Assembly: GCA_964017065.1 (NCBI GenBank)
Contig: OZ024788.1
Location: 5,038,887-5,102,886, forward strand
DNA length: 64,000 bases
Source: Haliclona indistincta
Lineage: Eukaryota; Porifera; Demospongiae; Haplosclerida; Chalinidae
Reading direction: 5' to 3'
Shown one piece after another: positions 24,001-36,700 of the stretch. Position 1 is the stretch's first letter. Every line of letters starts with the position of its first letter. The notes under the pieces are model-generated. The model was not told where the DNA came from and did not search any database. It saw nothing but the letters and a program-made list of their open reading frames with translations. The position numbers and the translations under genes were made by a program.

Positions 24001-26559
24001 TTTGTTATACCAAATTTCCAAGGTATGAAAGATACCAATGCAAAGTGGAAGAGTCCGTTACTATTTACGCACGAAAAAGGCTATAAATTTCATCTTGAGG
24101 TATATCCCAATGGTTGGGGAAGTGGTCAAGATACTCACGTTTCCGTGTATGTTAGTCTAGTAGGTGACTATAATAGTGATGTAGCTTTGGTCTTTGAAAG
24201 AGATGTTGTTATAGAGCTTCTAAATTGGAAGGCTGACAAGAACCACCTCTTAGCTACATGTACAGTAAATTTCAGCAGAAACTCAAATCATAATGGCAGT
24301 GCTAGCTGCAGCTGTAGCAGTTTTGAAAATGCACCAGGTACACCGGGTACACCTCATTTCATCTCCTACTCCTCGCTCTGCCATCCTGACACAAACACTG
24401 AGTATCTTCAAGATGACTGCATACGTTTGAGAGCGGTTGATGTAGCCGTCTACTCCACCCCTCTTCTCTACAAGACGCCATCCTGGCAGGACCCCCACAC
24501 TGCTACCAAGTCAGTGTGTGAGTTCACACTGACTGAATTCACCAAACGTAAACATTTAAACAACGTCTACACCAGTATACCATTCTATACACATCTACAT
24601 GGGTACAAGCTATGCCTCAAAGTAGATGCTAATGATGTTGGTAAAACTAAAGGCACTCACATAAGAATAGGTGCTAAGCTAATGAGAGGAGATTTTGACA
24701 GTGACCTACAATGGCCTTTCGAAGGTGACATTATTTTTGAACTCTTGAATTGGAGAGAAGACAATCATCACTATCGTGGAGACACAATATGCTTCATTAA
24801 GCACAAAGATCTTGATGGTGACTCTACCAGTCGTGTAACTAAAGGAGAATGTTCGTTATTGGGATGGTTTACTAATTCAATCACTCACTCCTCTCTCCTC
24901 TACAATCCTGATACAAACACAGAGTACCTTCAAGATGACTGCTTACGTCTGAGAGTGGTTGATGTAGCCGTCTACTCCACCCTTCTCCTCCTCAAGACGC
25001 CATCCTGGCAGGACCCCCACACTGCTACCCAGTCAGTGTGTGAGTTCACACTGACTGAATTCACCAAACGCAAGCAATTCAACAATGAATACTACAGTCA
25101 ACCATTCTACTCACACCCAAATGGGTACAAGCTAAGCCTCGAAGTGAATGCTAATGGTTCTGGTAATGGTAAAGGCACTCACATATCGATCTATGCTAGT
25201 TTAATGAAAGGAGATTATGACAATAATCTTCAGTGGCCTTTCGAAGGTGACATTGTTATTGAACTATTGAATTGGAGAGAAAACAATAATCACTATTGTG
25301 GAGATACAATTGACTTAAATAAACACAATGATTCTGATGGTAGTATTACCAGTCGTGTAACTGAAGGAGAATATGCACGCAAGGTGAAGGGTATTCTTCG
25401 TTTCATCTCCCATTCCTCTCTCCTCTACAATCCTGACACAAATACAGAGTATCTTCAAGATGACTGCTTACGTCTGAGAGTGATTGATGTAGCTGTCTAC
25501 TCCACCCCTCTCCCCTCTAGGACCCCATCCTGGCAGGACCCTAGCACTGCTACCCAGTCAGTGTGTGAGTTCACACTGACTGAATTCACCAAACGCAAAC
25601 AATTCAACAATGAATACTACAGTCAATCATTCTACTCACACCCAAATGGGTACAAGCTATACCTCAAAGTGAATGCTAATGGTTATGGTGAGGATAAAGG
25701 CACTCACATATCGATCTTTGCTAGTTTAATGAGAGGAGATTATGACAATAATCTTCAGTGGCCATTCGAAGGTGACATTGTTGTTGAACTATTGAATTGG
25801 AGAGAAAACAATAATCACTATTGTGGAGATACAATTTGCTTAGATAAAAAGTATGATTCTGATGGTAGACTTACCAGTCGTGTAACTGAAGGAGAATATG
25901 CACTTTTGAGGTTGGGTCAAAGTTCTTTTATCACTCACTCCTCTCTTTTCTATAATCCTGACACAAACACAGAGTATCTTCAAGATGATTGTTTACGTCT
26001 GAGAGTGGTTGATGTAGCCGTCTACTCCACCCCTCTCCTCTCCAAGACTCCATCCTGGCAGGACCCCCACACTGCTACCCAGTCAGTGTGTGAGTTCACA
26101 CTGACTGAATTCACCAAACGCAAGCAATTCAATAATGATTACCACAGTCAACCATTCTACTCACACCCACATGGGTACAAGCTATGCCTCCGAGTGTTTG
26201 CTAATAGTTATGGTGAGGGTAAAGGCACTCACATATCGATCAATGCTAGACTAATGAAAGGAGATTATGACAATAGTCTCCAATGGCCTTTCGAAGGTGA
26301 AATAGTTGTTAAACTCTTAAATTGGAGAGAGGACAATCGTCACTATCGAGGTGACTTAATTAAATTCAGTAGGCGTGGTGGCAGCGCTACCAGTCGTGTA
26401 ACTGAAGGAGAATTTGCCCCTAAATCTAATGGTATTCATTGTTTCATCTCCCATTCCTCTCTCTTCTACAATCCTGACACAAACACAGAGTATCTTCAAG
26501 ATGACTGCTTACGTCTGAGAGTAGAGAACATAGCCATCTTCAACAACCTTTCTGTTTAG
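21006..26559 (+). CDS. T3: CARD-RING-TRAF zinc finger-5xMATH protein, intact
   Basis: Exons 21006-21315, 21369-21437, 21494-21782, 21835-22238 and 23252-26559 total 4380 nt, 1459 aa, with no stop. The domain order is CARD, unnamed region, C3HC4 RING, TRAF zinc fingers, then five MATH repeats ending AIFNNLSV, like T1. The exon 4-5 junction restores an Asp codon (G + AC) before the Met, keeping the RING in frame with the CARD part. The first MATH contains a Ser-rich loop that the others lack. Promoter, exon 1 and tail are closest to T1, which fits the segment duplication. By family, a predicted E3/adaptor with several receptor-tail binding modules. A separate RING-TRAF transcript from the internal ATG is possible. 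Confidence 0.85.
22239..23251. other. T3 intron 4
   Basis: A long intron similar to T1 intron 4, with the same MITE remnants (22700-22800). No exon was recognised. Confidence 0.5.
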
Positions 26560-27841
26560 AGAATCTAAAAAAATGTGATTTCTTACTAAGCTGTTACACT
26601 GTCACAGACGTACGCAAACCTGAGCTTCTTTGTATTTCTTTCATCTCATCATTATAAATAATTATTCATGTCAAAGTATGACTTGTAGTGATCTGAACAC
26701 TGTGAATCATATTCGTAGATACCTTGTCTAGTTCTTCTCAATTCTACATAATTACTATTATGCTGTTTTGGGATTGTGTTGTTTGCAATATTTCAGTTTG
26801 ATCTCTTATTCTAAACATTTTGTCTATATTTTTTCTTACGTCTACATGTAGTATAAATTTATAAACTTTACAAACTTTGTTTCTATACTTCAATTATGTC
26901 CTAACTGTCAATTTCCTGTATAATCTTTTACATGTTTTGTCATAATTGCGAAATTTATATTAATTTTTATTGTGAATAAAATTATAGTGTACTTAGCATG
27001 CATGAGAAACAAGATTAGCTTTTGCAGGCAAGACTGACCAGCTGCATAGTGCATGCATGATTTACAAATGTATTTCCTAAGAGTGCTATAAGATGAGTCT
27101 ATTCAATTCTACCTATGCACTCAATCAAAAACATTCACTATCACCTACCTCATGATAGAGAACAAGCTAAGATTAGTATGAAGGATACAGCTCCAGACCT
27201 GTAGAAGAGAAATGTATTTGAAATTGTCACTCAATATTAGGTTCTACCTTTCCTTACAAAAAAACATACCTATGCAAGACTGTACATGCATGGTGTTGAT
27301 TTGATAGACTAAGTTCGTAGTAATACTAATTATGCTTAAGTAATAATTTATGCTTCATTACACTGAATGATTTATCTGGAACACCAATAAAAACAGATTT
27401 AGGCAAAAGTGTGACTCAAAATTATTATGCTACGTCACCACATCTCAAGCTATTGTTACAACACCCACAGTCATTGTTGCATAAGACAGTATGACATTTT
27501 AAGGACAAAACAGGTGGTTTGAGGAGATACTAGTAGTAGTCTCTATGACAACTCTAGTAGGGCGTGTGCTAATTTTATCCTATAGTTTCTGCAGTAGGTT
27601 ATAAAAATTTGCTTTGTCACATTATTTCACAGGAAATGTCAGATAGTAATTGTCTGCAGACTAAAGTGTTTTGTCTATATCAGACATCATGCATGTATAC
27701 AAACTTAGCTAGAGAGCTACGTAGATGTTTAATGAGCTTGTAGCAGTAGTCCAAACGTCTAAACACCTTCACTAATTCACAAGTTTATAGTTTGCGTGAG
27801 TGTTTCCTTCCTTTAAAATCTTCCCTCTCTGTGATGATCGG
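26560..27841. other. T3-V2 spacer
   Basis: Matches the T1-V1 spacer without element R, so it preserves the empty insertion site around 27325-27350. No gene is seen. Confidence 0.55.
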
Positions 27842-27850
27842 TATATAAAG
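27842..27850 (+). promoter_or_regulatory. TATA box of V2
   Basis: TATATAAAG lies about 53 bp before the V2 start, in the same context as V1 and V3. Confidence 0.6.
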
Positions 27851-27902
27851 CATAAGGCAACACCACAAGGTACGAGCAAAATTGTCAAGTGCACTCTACA
27901 AG

Positions 27903-29636
27903 ATGTCCTTAACACTGAATGTGTTGTTGGGCCTCATTGTGGCTTGCAGCTCAGGCAGTTTTGCCCAAGACATTCCAAGTCATCTTTACCAACCAATTGG
28001 ATCATGCGAGGTTAAGCTTAAAATTAGCCCTGACATTGCAAGTCAATTTGTATTATTCTTTTTTCTCAGGTGAACCAAGTCTGTCTTTACAAGTATACCT
28101 CTGAACAGCAGCAATTTGGAACTAAGCAAGAGCAGGCAATCACTGTTCAAGCTACTGTTGAAACTCTGTGCAATTCAGGTGAGCTGCATTACACTGCATG
28201 TTTGTTGCATGTGTGCACATTTTTAATCATCATGTTATTCAGTTGGAATATACAATGACAGTGAAGCTACCGAATATTGTATGGAAATCAGACAAGTCAC
28301 ATTCTCAGGACCCATCTTCGGCAGTGACCAAGAGAAAAAGTATGTATTTACAAGTGACAGCAGCTATACTTGCCCTTTTTGAAATCCTGCGTGCATGTTC
28401 TGTTGTTACCTACACTGTGTACTCTACTTTTAGAGACTTGGAAGATTTCGCAGAACAAAACCTTGCTGGATGGTTCTGCTTTGTGCAGACAGCTGAGGGA
28501 AAAGTTTCATCTGTCTATCATGAGACCACCGAAAACTCAGAAGCAGTCAACTTGAAGAAGTCCATCGTGGCAGCTTTCCAGGCTAACTTCAAAGGAACTG
28601 AAGAGGAGGAGGAAGTTGATCCTCAATCCAAGCATATATCTCACTACAGGTAAATAATCCCACCAATACTGCATAATAATTCTAACATAATATATATTTT
28701 TTTTAGTTATGAAGAGCCTGAGGAAGATTGAGCATGGAAAATGCATCGTTCAATCAGTAGCAAAGATGTTGAGGAGTTTTCTGGCGATACCAAGACTGGT
28801 GACGTAGAACTCTCTAAAGAAGAGGATGTTGAGTATCACTCAGGCTCTCTCTATTCATCCTCTGGTGCTACTTCTGTCGAGATTGTGAACTACCAACGAG
28901 AAGAATCCAACAATCTGACAGATTATAAAACCTTTGAAGTGAACGCTCACTATCGATTGGACCGAGTGCATTGCTACTCACTCTCAAATGAAGAGTTGCC
29001 TCAAAGAAAGAGAAGAAGTGCTGATGCTACTAATGTAGTTGAGAGCACATTAAGCGCTACAATTGACAAACGTAAGTACATGTAACTTTTGTAGTATTTG
29101 CATGCTTAGTTAAAGAAATTATCACAATACAACAACACAATATGCTAACTCAAAACTGTACCTTATATACAAAAACCAATCACTAATAAGTCCCACCACA
29201 AGCCACATGTTTATACACTCTAGTCTGATAGTCAAAGGTGGTTACAAGTGTTAATCATAAATTATACTGATACAAAAACTATTATGAGAAAGAGGTTTGT
29301 CACATATACCACAACTTTTAAGTCACTTAATACTGTTTACTGAGGATTTGTGGTTTTTCTTTGCAGGATCTACTTCTAAGGAAGAATTGCACGTTCTGAA
29401 GCAGCAACAACCAACCACTTTGCAAATGCTCAGGAAGATTCACCAGGAGCCTAAGAATATCAAACTTGTTAAGCTACTTTAAACTCCCGTAAATGGAAAC
29501 ACATTCTCTTGTTTTGTCTACAACTAATAAGCTACAACAGCTATTGCTACTAGAGCAGGCAGAGCATGGAGCACTGCCTCGAACCTCACCAGCCTTAGCA
29601 GATGTCATCAATTACCTTGAATGGGTGAAAAACTAA
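27903..29636 (+). pseudogene. V2: truncated vitellogenin/lipoprotein-N-like pseudogene
   Basis: Exons 27903-28010, 28070-28178, 28243-28339, 28434-28649, 28707-29071 and 29367 onward follow the V3/V4 pattern. The signal peptide is MSLTLNVLLGLIVACSSGSF. In exon 5 the codon GGA of V1 and V3 is TGA (28729-28731), a nonsense change. The exon 6 donor is altered and reads through to a stop (Lys-Leu-Val-Lys-Leu-Leu). The exon 7 acceptor has lost its AG, and the exon 7 donor and all later exons are gone. Intron 5 is about 200 bp longer than in V1. The copy is dead, at least as a full-length protein. Confidence 0.75.
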
Positions 29637-29715
29637 ATCTATTCAATTTGAGAACATGGTGATCAATTGGAATCTATAGCTGTTACAGCAATCCAACTGT
29701 GTTCTACGCTTTTAA

Positions 29716-30305
29716 CCCTTTAACCCCTATTGTTGCCTTTTGGCAACATACATACTTCAGACACCATAACTTTCTCAAAAAGTGTTAAAATATCCCAAAA
29801 TTAAGCCAAATTCAAGAATACAAATAACCGCAAAAAATTGACCGGTTTTCGGCGCGCCCCCTGCACTAACCATTACGGCGACAGCATTTCTATGGCTTCA
29901 GTGCAAATTCCACAACATTTTAGGAAAAACAAAATGGCTGCCAAGAAAATCTGGACATTTATGGCTTCAGGGTGCTCGCAAACACATTTTTGTGCATTCT
30001 CTATGATCTGGGCTACATTTTGCACTCACCAAAACCACTGCTATTTGTGTGTACTTTTCAGCAGCCAGCCCCAAAGTACTAACTTTGAGCAAAATTTGAC
30101 GAGGTCGTTGCACTTTATCGGCTTCACTTTCGAAGTGGGAGGGGCATATTGACCGACTTGAGTGTGGGCAATTGCGGCTACTCACTGGCGTAAAAGGACG
30201 CAAATTTGAGACCAGTAGCACAAAAGACACACGAGATATTCACGAGAGAAGTGGTCAGCATTTACGAGGTTAAAATTTCAGCTGGATAATTTAGTAATTA
30301 AAGGG
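29716..30305. mobile_element. piggyBac-like MITE copy B
   Basis: A 590-bp insert has CCCTTTAA/TTAAAGGG ends and perfect TTAA flanks (29712-29715, 30306-30309). The matching place after V1 (about 11445-11456) is an empty site. It is in inverted orientation relative to copy A at 14787-15373. No conserved reading frame was found. Confidence 0.8.
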
Positions 30306-31510
30306 TTAAAGGATTTGAGGCTTTCTCAAAAAGTGCTGCACTTTCTTTAGAAGGTTAAAATGATATAAAAATGCTCATTTATAAATCTAACCACTTGTAA
30401 GCAACCGTTTTCACCAGTATGAGTTAATGATAGCAACACACAAACAGAATTTCTGCAAGATGACTGCTTACGTTTCAGAGTGGTACTCTGTTTAGCCATG
30501 CATAAAACTGCTCTATGATTGTGAAACCTATTATTTTTTTGTAAATGTAACTTCCTAATTAATTTTTATTGTAATAGTATTATCGAGTTTCTATCTTTTA
30601 TGATCGTAAATTTAGAACAAAGTATTGATTATGTTTCCAGTTGAATTTTGTACGATTCATCGCATTGCTATTAGAAAGATTACGCCGTGGCATTCTCATT
30701 TTAATTTTCATTAATTTTATTGTTATTTGGCATTCACTATTTTATAATTGTTGTTTTTTAATCAAAATGAATTCTATAATTAGGTTTATACAATTTTGGT
30801 GAACTACTAAGTAAACTAGTAATGGACAGACTAAAAATTTATTACTATACTAAAGCCAAATTGAAAGTAGATAATGAAATAGATAATACAAACAAACAAC
30901 AATGTAAAAAAGTAAGAACTGACAAAGCAGGAAGTGTGCCCCTTACACACAACTTTTGTGAGGATAATCAATAATGATTCAGTTTGTGAAGAACTAGTGA
31001 GGACAGTGGTAAATGAAGAACAAAATATCACAAGATTCGGCTATACCAAGCAATGAATGAGAGGGTAAAAGAGCATGACGACTACTTAAAAATTCTTGGA
31101 TCCATAAAACATTTGCCATCTTTTGAAAACATTTTTCTCAACAAAAATCATCATGGTTAACCATGGTTAACCATGGTTAACCATGGTTAATAATCATGAT
31201 AAAATATAATAATATTGTTCGTAACGGTAAGTGATACATGGATGATACTAATAAGCAGATAAAGTTGGTATTCTTCATCAAACAGTGATTCCGAATTATT
31301 GTAGATGTCAGCATTGGATTGTCAGCATTGGATTCAGCAGATCGTCGGACTGGAGTCATGTCAGTATTCATGATGTGGCCCCATAGGGTGTGATGGAGGT
31401 AGATTAGCACTATCATATTGATGATAAGGGTATCGAGGAGGATTCGGTGCAAGCCCGTAGAGAGGGGGGTTCGGTGGGTTCGGACGAACCGCCCAGGCTA
31501 CCCAACGGTC
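30306..31510. other. T-gene relic and spacer upstream of T4
   Basis: 30310-30485 resembles T intron 4 sequence fused to a MATH tail (30436-30482). This is the same relic as 11440-11630 and is now interrupted by the MITE. About 30490-30950 is AT-rich extra sequence not present after V1. From 30940 it matches 11630-12180. Confidence 0.5.
31152..31196. repeat. CATGGTTAAC decamer repeated four times
   Basis: Four head-to-tail copies of a 10-mer whose junctions form the palindrome CCATGGTTAACC. The equivalent site at about 11844 has only one partial unit, so this is a local expansion. Confidence 0.8.
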
Positions 31511-32484
31511 CGCTTGAATTCCTCAGAAAAGTCAGTACTATACTGGCTACTTTCTACTCCACAAATCGCTGTTACAGTAAATACTAGTGTAGAAAACTGC
31601 AGTAATACGGCTAGCTTCATAGTTGCATCATAGATGATACTGTATCATCTATGATTGCATGCACGGTACGCGATCGCGAGTAACCATGCACTCTGTCGAT
31701 ACGCGATTGGCACACCCTAATGAATAATTAATTAGCTAAAAATTTTCGGCGGCGGTCCAAACAAGAACCCCCTCTCTCGAAATCCTGGCTACGGCCTTGA
31801 GGTGGCATCTAATTAATCGACTGCTATAGTATCATCAATGTCTCAGTCATTGCATTGGTCAACTCCTACAGCTGTGGAGTAATAACGTTCATAGTTTTTG
31901 CTTGCTCTTAGTGATGTGCTTTCTAATTAAACATCCACTCCTTCAATTCCAGCTCTTTTTCAGCAAATTGCACCATTTGAGCATCAGCAGCTCAGTACTT
32001 TCCTCTTCATCTTCTCTTGCTTGTAGCCAGCTAAAGTATCACTAAACTGCTGCCGCCTCTGCGACCCATATGTACAGCCTCATTCTCCACATTAACTGCA
32101 CTATCTCCATCACTAGTGGTAGAAAACTCGGAGGTAGACGAGGATGGCACAGATAGAGGAATATCACTTCCTTCTTTATCAGCTTGACCTTGTGTTCCAT
32201 CGATCAGCACCCATTCCACATGCTTGTTCAGGGTCATCACTATAGCTTTGTGTCTTATTTATCTCTTGTATTTCTACTTCAGCACCTGAAAAAAAACAGA
32301 AAAAACAACTACTTATTTACATGTACTTTTACCCATTTGCTCACTAGCAGGACTTCCACCCCACACACCACTCTTCCGTGTCCACTACTTCTTCCTGAAT
32401 CAACTGCCTATAATATTATATAAACGTAGTGATTTGAATACACAAGAGAATTCAGCATGCCTTTCGAAATTTCTTCTTTATAGC
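31511..32484. other. Insertion of about 850 bp upstream of T4
   Basis: The corresponding T2 upstream region joins directly (around 12178-12182). The insert carries near its start and middle GGGGGTTC-type sequences in opposite orientation (31465 and 31770). A minus-strand frame (32240-32031) resembles nothing I can name. Probably a degenerate transposon. Confidence 0.4.
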
Positions 32485-32768
32485 TCAAGGGGTGGTCACT
32501 CCAATTGGTCCTGTACTCACATCTGTGACCGTGATCAAAATGGTCAAGACAGAAATAAAGGAATAGTCAAGCGGTCACGGCTCGCTGGAGGTCAACGGTA
32601 AAGATGCACCCAAGCTAGCTAATTACCGGGGGCTTATTTATTTTTCCCGATTCAACGCGGTAAAATCGGTGCGGTCAAACAGTCAAGGCCTGATTTGGCC
32701 AGTCAAAATTCTTGACTGCGGTCCCAAATGTGAGTACACTGAGGACCAACTGGAGTGACCACCCATTG
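32485..32768. mobile_element. Foldback MITE copy 2
   Basis: A second copy of the 12302-12588 element in the same relative place upstream of T4, so it was present before the segment duplicated. Confidence 0.65.
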
Positions 32769-32773
32769 TATAG

Positions 32774-33085
32774 GTTTCAGATTTGTCGTTAATATCTCTT
32801 TGGTAACCTCATCGGATTTGTGCGGATGATCTTTGCTAAAAATTCGACTCGCTTCTTCCGGGCTAGACGGGAGCTCTTTCCATACATGATAATAAATTAA
32901 GCTCGAGAATATTCCCATAGTTGACTCCCAGCAGGTACCATTTCACAATAATTATGCAGTGTCTTGCAATCGTGCGTCACACACAGTAAGAGTTCTGCCT
33001 CATCATCGGACCAGACGAACCCTGGCCTTTCTCGCTCTTCTTCTTGGAATTGAAAGGACGCTTGCACGTGCACGTGGCTTTCTTT
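32774..33085 (-). pseudogene. Antisense relic of a W-S-D-D-E coding fragment, copy 2
   Basis: The same decayed fragment as 12594-12915, with WKELPSSPEEASRIFSKDHP and DEVTKEIL on the minus strand. It was duplicated with the segment. Confidence 0.35.
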
Positions 33086-33330
33086 GAATAATGTCCATCA
33101 CGTGCGCCTTACTAGATTTAGTTTCGGCAAGAGTGGTTTTGGTGTACACACGGATACGTATGAACACTGTACATTATTGAAAGCGAATCTGATACATGTA
33201 GTACCTGGTTACTTTTGAAGCGGAACCGTGTGAACGCCTGAAGTTAGCCTGGCTCCTTGTTGGTGGTAAAGAGCAGAATTCAAACGCTCAGCTCCTTGGT
33301 TATCATCGAGGTATAATAGCGATCGGAATA

Positions 33331-33425
33331 ATGGCTACCTCTACTGGTGGTAGTAGCGACGCCGGCTTGTCGGCAGAATCAGAAGCCCTGAAACTCGCTT
33401 TCAGTTACCTGGTGAACAGTATGGA
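33331..33425 (+). pseudogene. T4 exon 1, 5' half (CARD), cut off by a transposon
   Basis: Nearly identical to the first 95 bases of T2 exon 1 (MATSTGGSSDAGLS...). It ends at ATGGA, where the Ginger-like element begins. The rest of the exon resumes at 41247, 7.8 kb away. The promoter before it also resembles that of T2. Confidence 0.85.
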
Positions 33426-33761
33426 TGTTCCGCACATTCTAGGAATTTGCGCATTCTATAGAATGCGCTGCTCATTCTAGGAATTCCTAGAATGGACGCC
33501 ATTCTATAGAATGTGCTGCGCATTCTATAGAATGGGCAGTCTACAGAATGCGCAAGTCACTTGCTCATTCTGTAGATACGCATAAGCATACCACAGCAGC
33601 CACTAGCCTATCTACATGGCATCAAGTGAGGTCTTCGTACTCCAGGACAAGTTGTGTCGTGTTCTACATTTAACTATGCACCCACAGTGTCGTTTATTAA
33701 GATCGAGTGATGTACAAAGCCATTCGTTTAAAATTATATATTATGCAATGAAGTAATAGTA

Positions 33762-36700
33762 TCACACAATCATTTGAAGAAAAGTTGAATCTCTTCTTTG
33801 CTTAATCCAGGATTCTTCTTTGTCATAGCATTTATCACCGACTGCATGAGAATGAACCATAAGACAGTAATGTGTGAGTTAATAATACCTCTCTAAATAA
33901 AATGTCGTTGCTTAGTCGAAAAGCCGTTTCTTCGTTTTTCACTAACTTCCACGCGACATCTTGTTGTAACTTGTATACTAGGTCACCTAACTATCAGACA
34001 AGACAAAATCTTGAAATTACACATTCAAACTCTGTATACCTCTTCACTAGTGAAGTGATCAAGAGATGCACCATGGGCATCCAACTGCAGGATTTTCAAT
34101 TCATTGGCATCACTCCCTGTTATGTGCCGTTTCAGAATCAAATTTCTGTCTTCATTTACTATGTCCCCTCTAATTATCTTGTTGAGGTATTCCTATACCA
34201 AAATATAGTTTTATACATAACGATTTGTATTAACAGCAACCTTATTCTCATCGATAGCAGCGCTTACTTCATCATACGTGGGCCACACAATTTCATTTAC
34301 AGCCCTGTCATAAAATATTATTTACAAGACAATGTTTGTTACGCATACTTACATTTTCCCACAGTTTGGATTTAGCAGCTTTTTCCTCCTCCAAATCACT
34401 TTGTGCTTTGATCTAAATGTAATACGTGGACAGTAATTGATGCACACGTGTGTGTGTGTGTGTGTGCTACATCTTACTGATCACAATAGGCATGTATGGA
34501 ATAAATATTGCCCTACGAATATTGCAATTGTGACAAATAGTTTCTACACACATGGGATGTTTTCAAGATGAGGCATACTCAGGCTCATCCCAATAAACAA
34601 AAACACATTGTGAAACTTACAAGATGTTTGCACAGTCAGAGATAATCAATGCTAGCCACCACCTTATTTGTAGCATGTCAGCCTAGAAACCACAAAATTA
34701 ACACATGTAAGTGTAATTTTGCTCACATACCGTTTTAAAATCATGAACAGCATCACAAATCTTGTATAGACCATACTAAACAGAAAAGAGACGTTTACAT
34801 TTACTATTTACCTAACCGTTCTCAAATTTACCATGATAGTGAAAACACCACAGTCAACACCATAGCTTTGGAAAGAAAAATTCTATGAAAAAACCATAAA
34901 AATTAATTATGCCTACATTTACAAAACCCATAGCTTTAATTTACCTGGACTTGGTCAGCCTCTATTAATGTCCACCCTGGCAAAGGCATGACATCCTCAG
35001 GTGGATTTTTCAATATGTGACAATGAATTATCTTCCTGCAGAGTACAATCAACACATAAAGCCAGCAATAAAAACATGCAAATAACCAACTTGAGAATGT
35101 CAAGATGCCTTGTACATGCTGGCCTTCTCAGAGGATCAAAATAGAAAAACTGCTGATGAACTATGTCAATGCCCTACGAAACAGAATTTGAATTATGGTG
35201 CGACAAAGGATGTGTTGGTTTAAATGACTCACAGCTAGGCACCAGTGGTTCCCATTCACATGGGCAGCCGTCAAAATTAAATCACTTACATCAAGCAATT
35301 TTGGCTGAAATAAGAAGTCAGGCAAAGTCAACAAGAATAATTATGATCGCTTACCGACAACCATGACTCAACAGAAACATCTTCAGTAGACAGAAAGTGA
35401 TTGTCGATGATGTAAACTTGACACATTCTTTGCTAAATTATTATTGATAGACTAAACTAAATAAACCAATAAAACTGTAACAATTACCTCAGCAAATTTG
35501 GCAGCAAATATTGCCAAAAGTGAATCAATAACCTGTATACGTATGAACAGCTACTAACAAAAGTAATAACAATAGGATACCTCTCCTGAGAGCGGCCTTC
35601 CATTTATAAGCAGACGCAGGTCACTGGGATATACAATTACATCAGCTCCTGGAGTGGCATTCTGTTCTTCAGTGTTGTTAGCTTTCAGCATTACCTGCAT
35701 TCAAAGAATAACATTTTCACTATCACTATTTTCAAAAACTGAAACCCTCTCTCTCTGTTCCGTGCTTAACTCTTTCTCCCAGCAAGTCTTGTTAGCTGAT
35801 AAAACAATTATGAATAATTTTCAATAAAATGTTACACACACAATAATTTACCCTGTATGTCATCAATGAGAAAAAAATCAACCGAACTTCTCAATCGCAT
35901 ACTTACTCCAGAAAAGTCAGAAGTAACAGCTTTCATCTAAGAACACATTAATACATAATTACAAATCAAAACTCCAACTACCTTTTGTTGTTTAACTTTC
36001 TTCTGGGTTTTCCTCATCTCTTTCTGATCCTGCTTCTGAGCTTCTAAAAAAACAGAGATCACTATTAAATTCAACGCAGCCTGTAGCGTGTCAACTAAAA
36101 TATCACACTAGTAATAAACAATAATTATAGTACAATAGGATACTCACCTGAAACTGTAGTAACCTCCTCGTCAGCCAGTTCGAATCTCTGTCTTTTGGCA
36201 GAACGATCATCTCCCTTCCTCTTGTATTTCTTCTTCACTCCTCTCTCCTTTAGTGTCTTGATGTCTTCGTCTTCCCCAACTTCATCCTCATCATCATCGT
36301 GCGAGCAGTTCTCACATATTCGACCTTGGTGGCACATGCTAGAACAAAAGTCTCCTTTCTGTCGGCAGTGGCATCTCTTCGTTTTGCATCCAGCTTTGCA
36401 ATTGCAAGTTCCACCATGAAAAGCATTTCGGGGATTGAGACTCATAGCTGCCACTCGAAGGGACACAAACGAACATTTATCCCATCCATCTACTGTGAGA
36501 TCTAACTTTCCAGAGAAGAGTTCCAAATCACCTTCTCCATAGCAACGATCCAAGACTCCATATTCAGACCTACACAAAGAATTAAAATTTTATGCAATGA
36601 GGAAAGACAACAAGACTTACCGTAATCGGTACAGATGATGTTTTTTACCAAGCACCTGTACCACCACACAAGGCAAACGATGTAGATCTGTCGAGGTTCG

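Noticed and set aside
29838..30152. 104-aa open frame inside the piggyBac-like MITE
   Set aside because: The other copy of the MITE breaks the frame, and the element has no room for a transposase.
31152..31196. Possible CRISPR-like or regulatory array
   Set aside because: There are no spacers, only a simple four-fold decamer expansion, in a eukaryotic genome.
33902..34375. Plus-strand 157-aa open frame
   Set aside because: It overlaps minus-strand exons of the Ginger-like gene, which have splice sites and continue a recognisable protein. The plus frame is a shadow.
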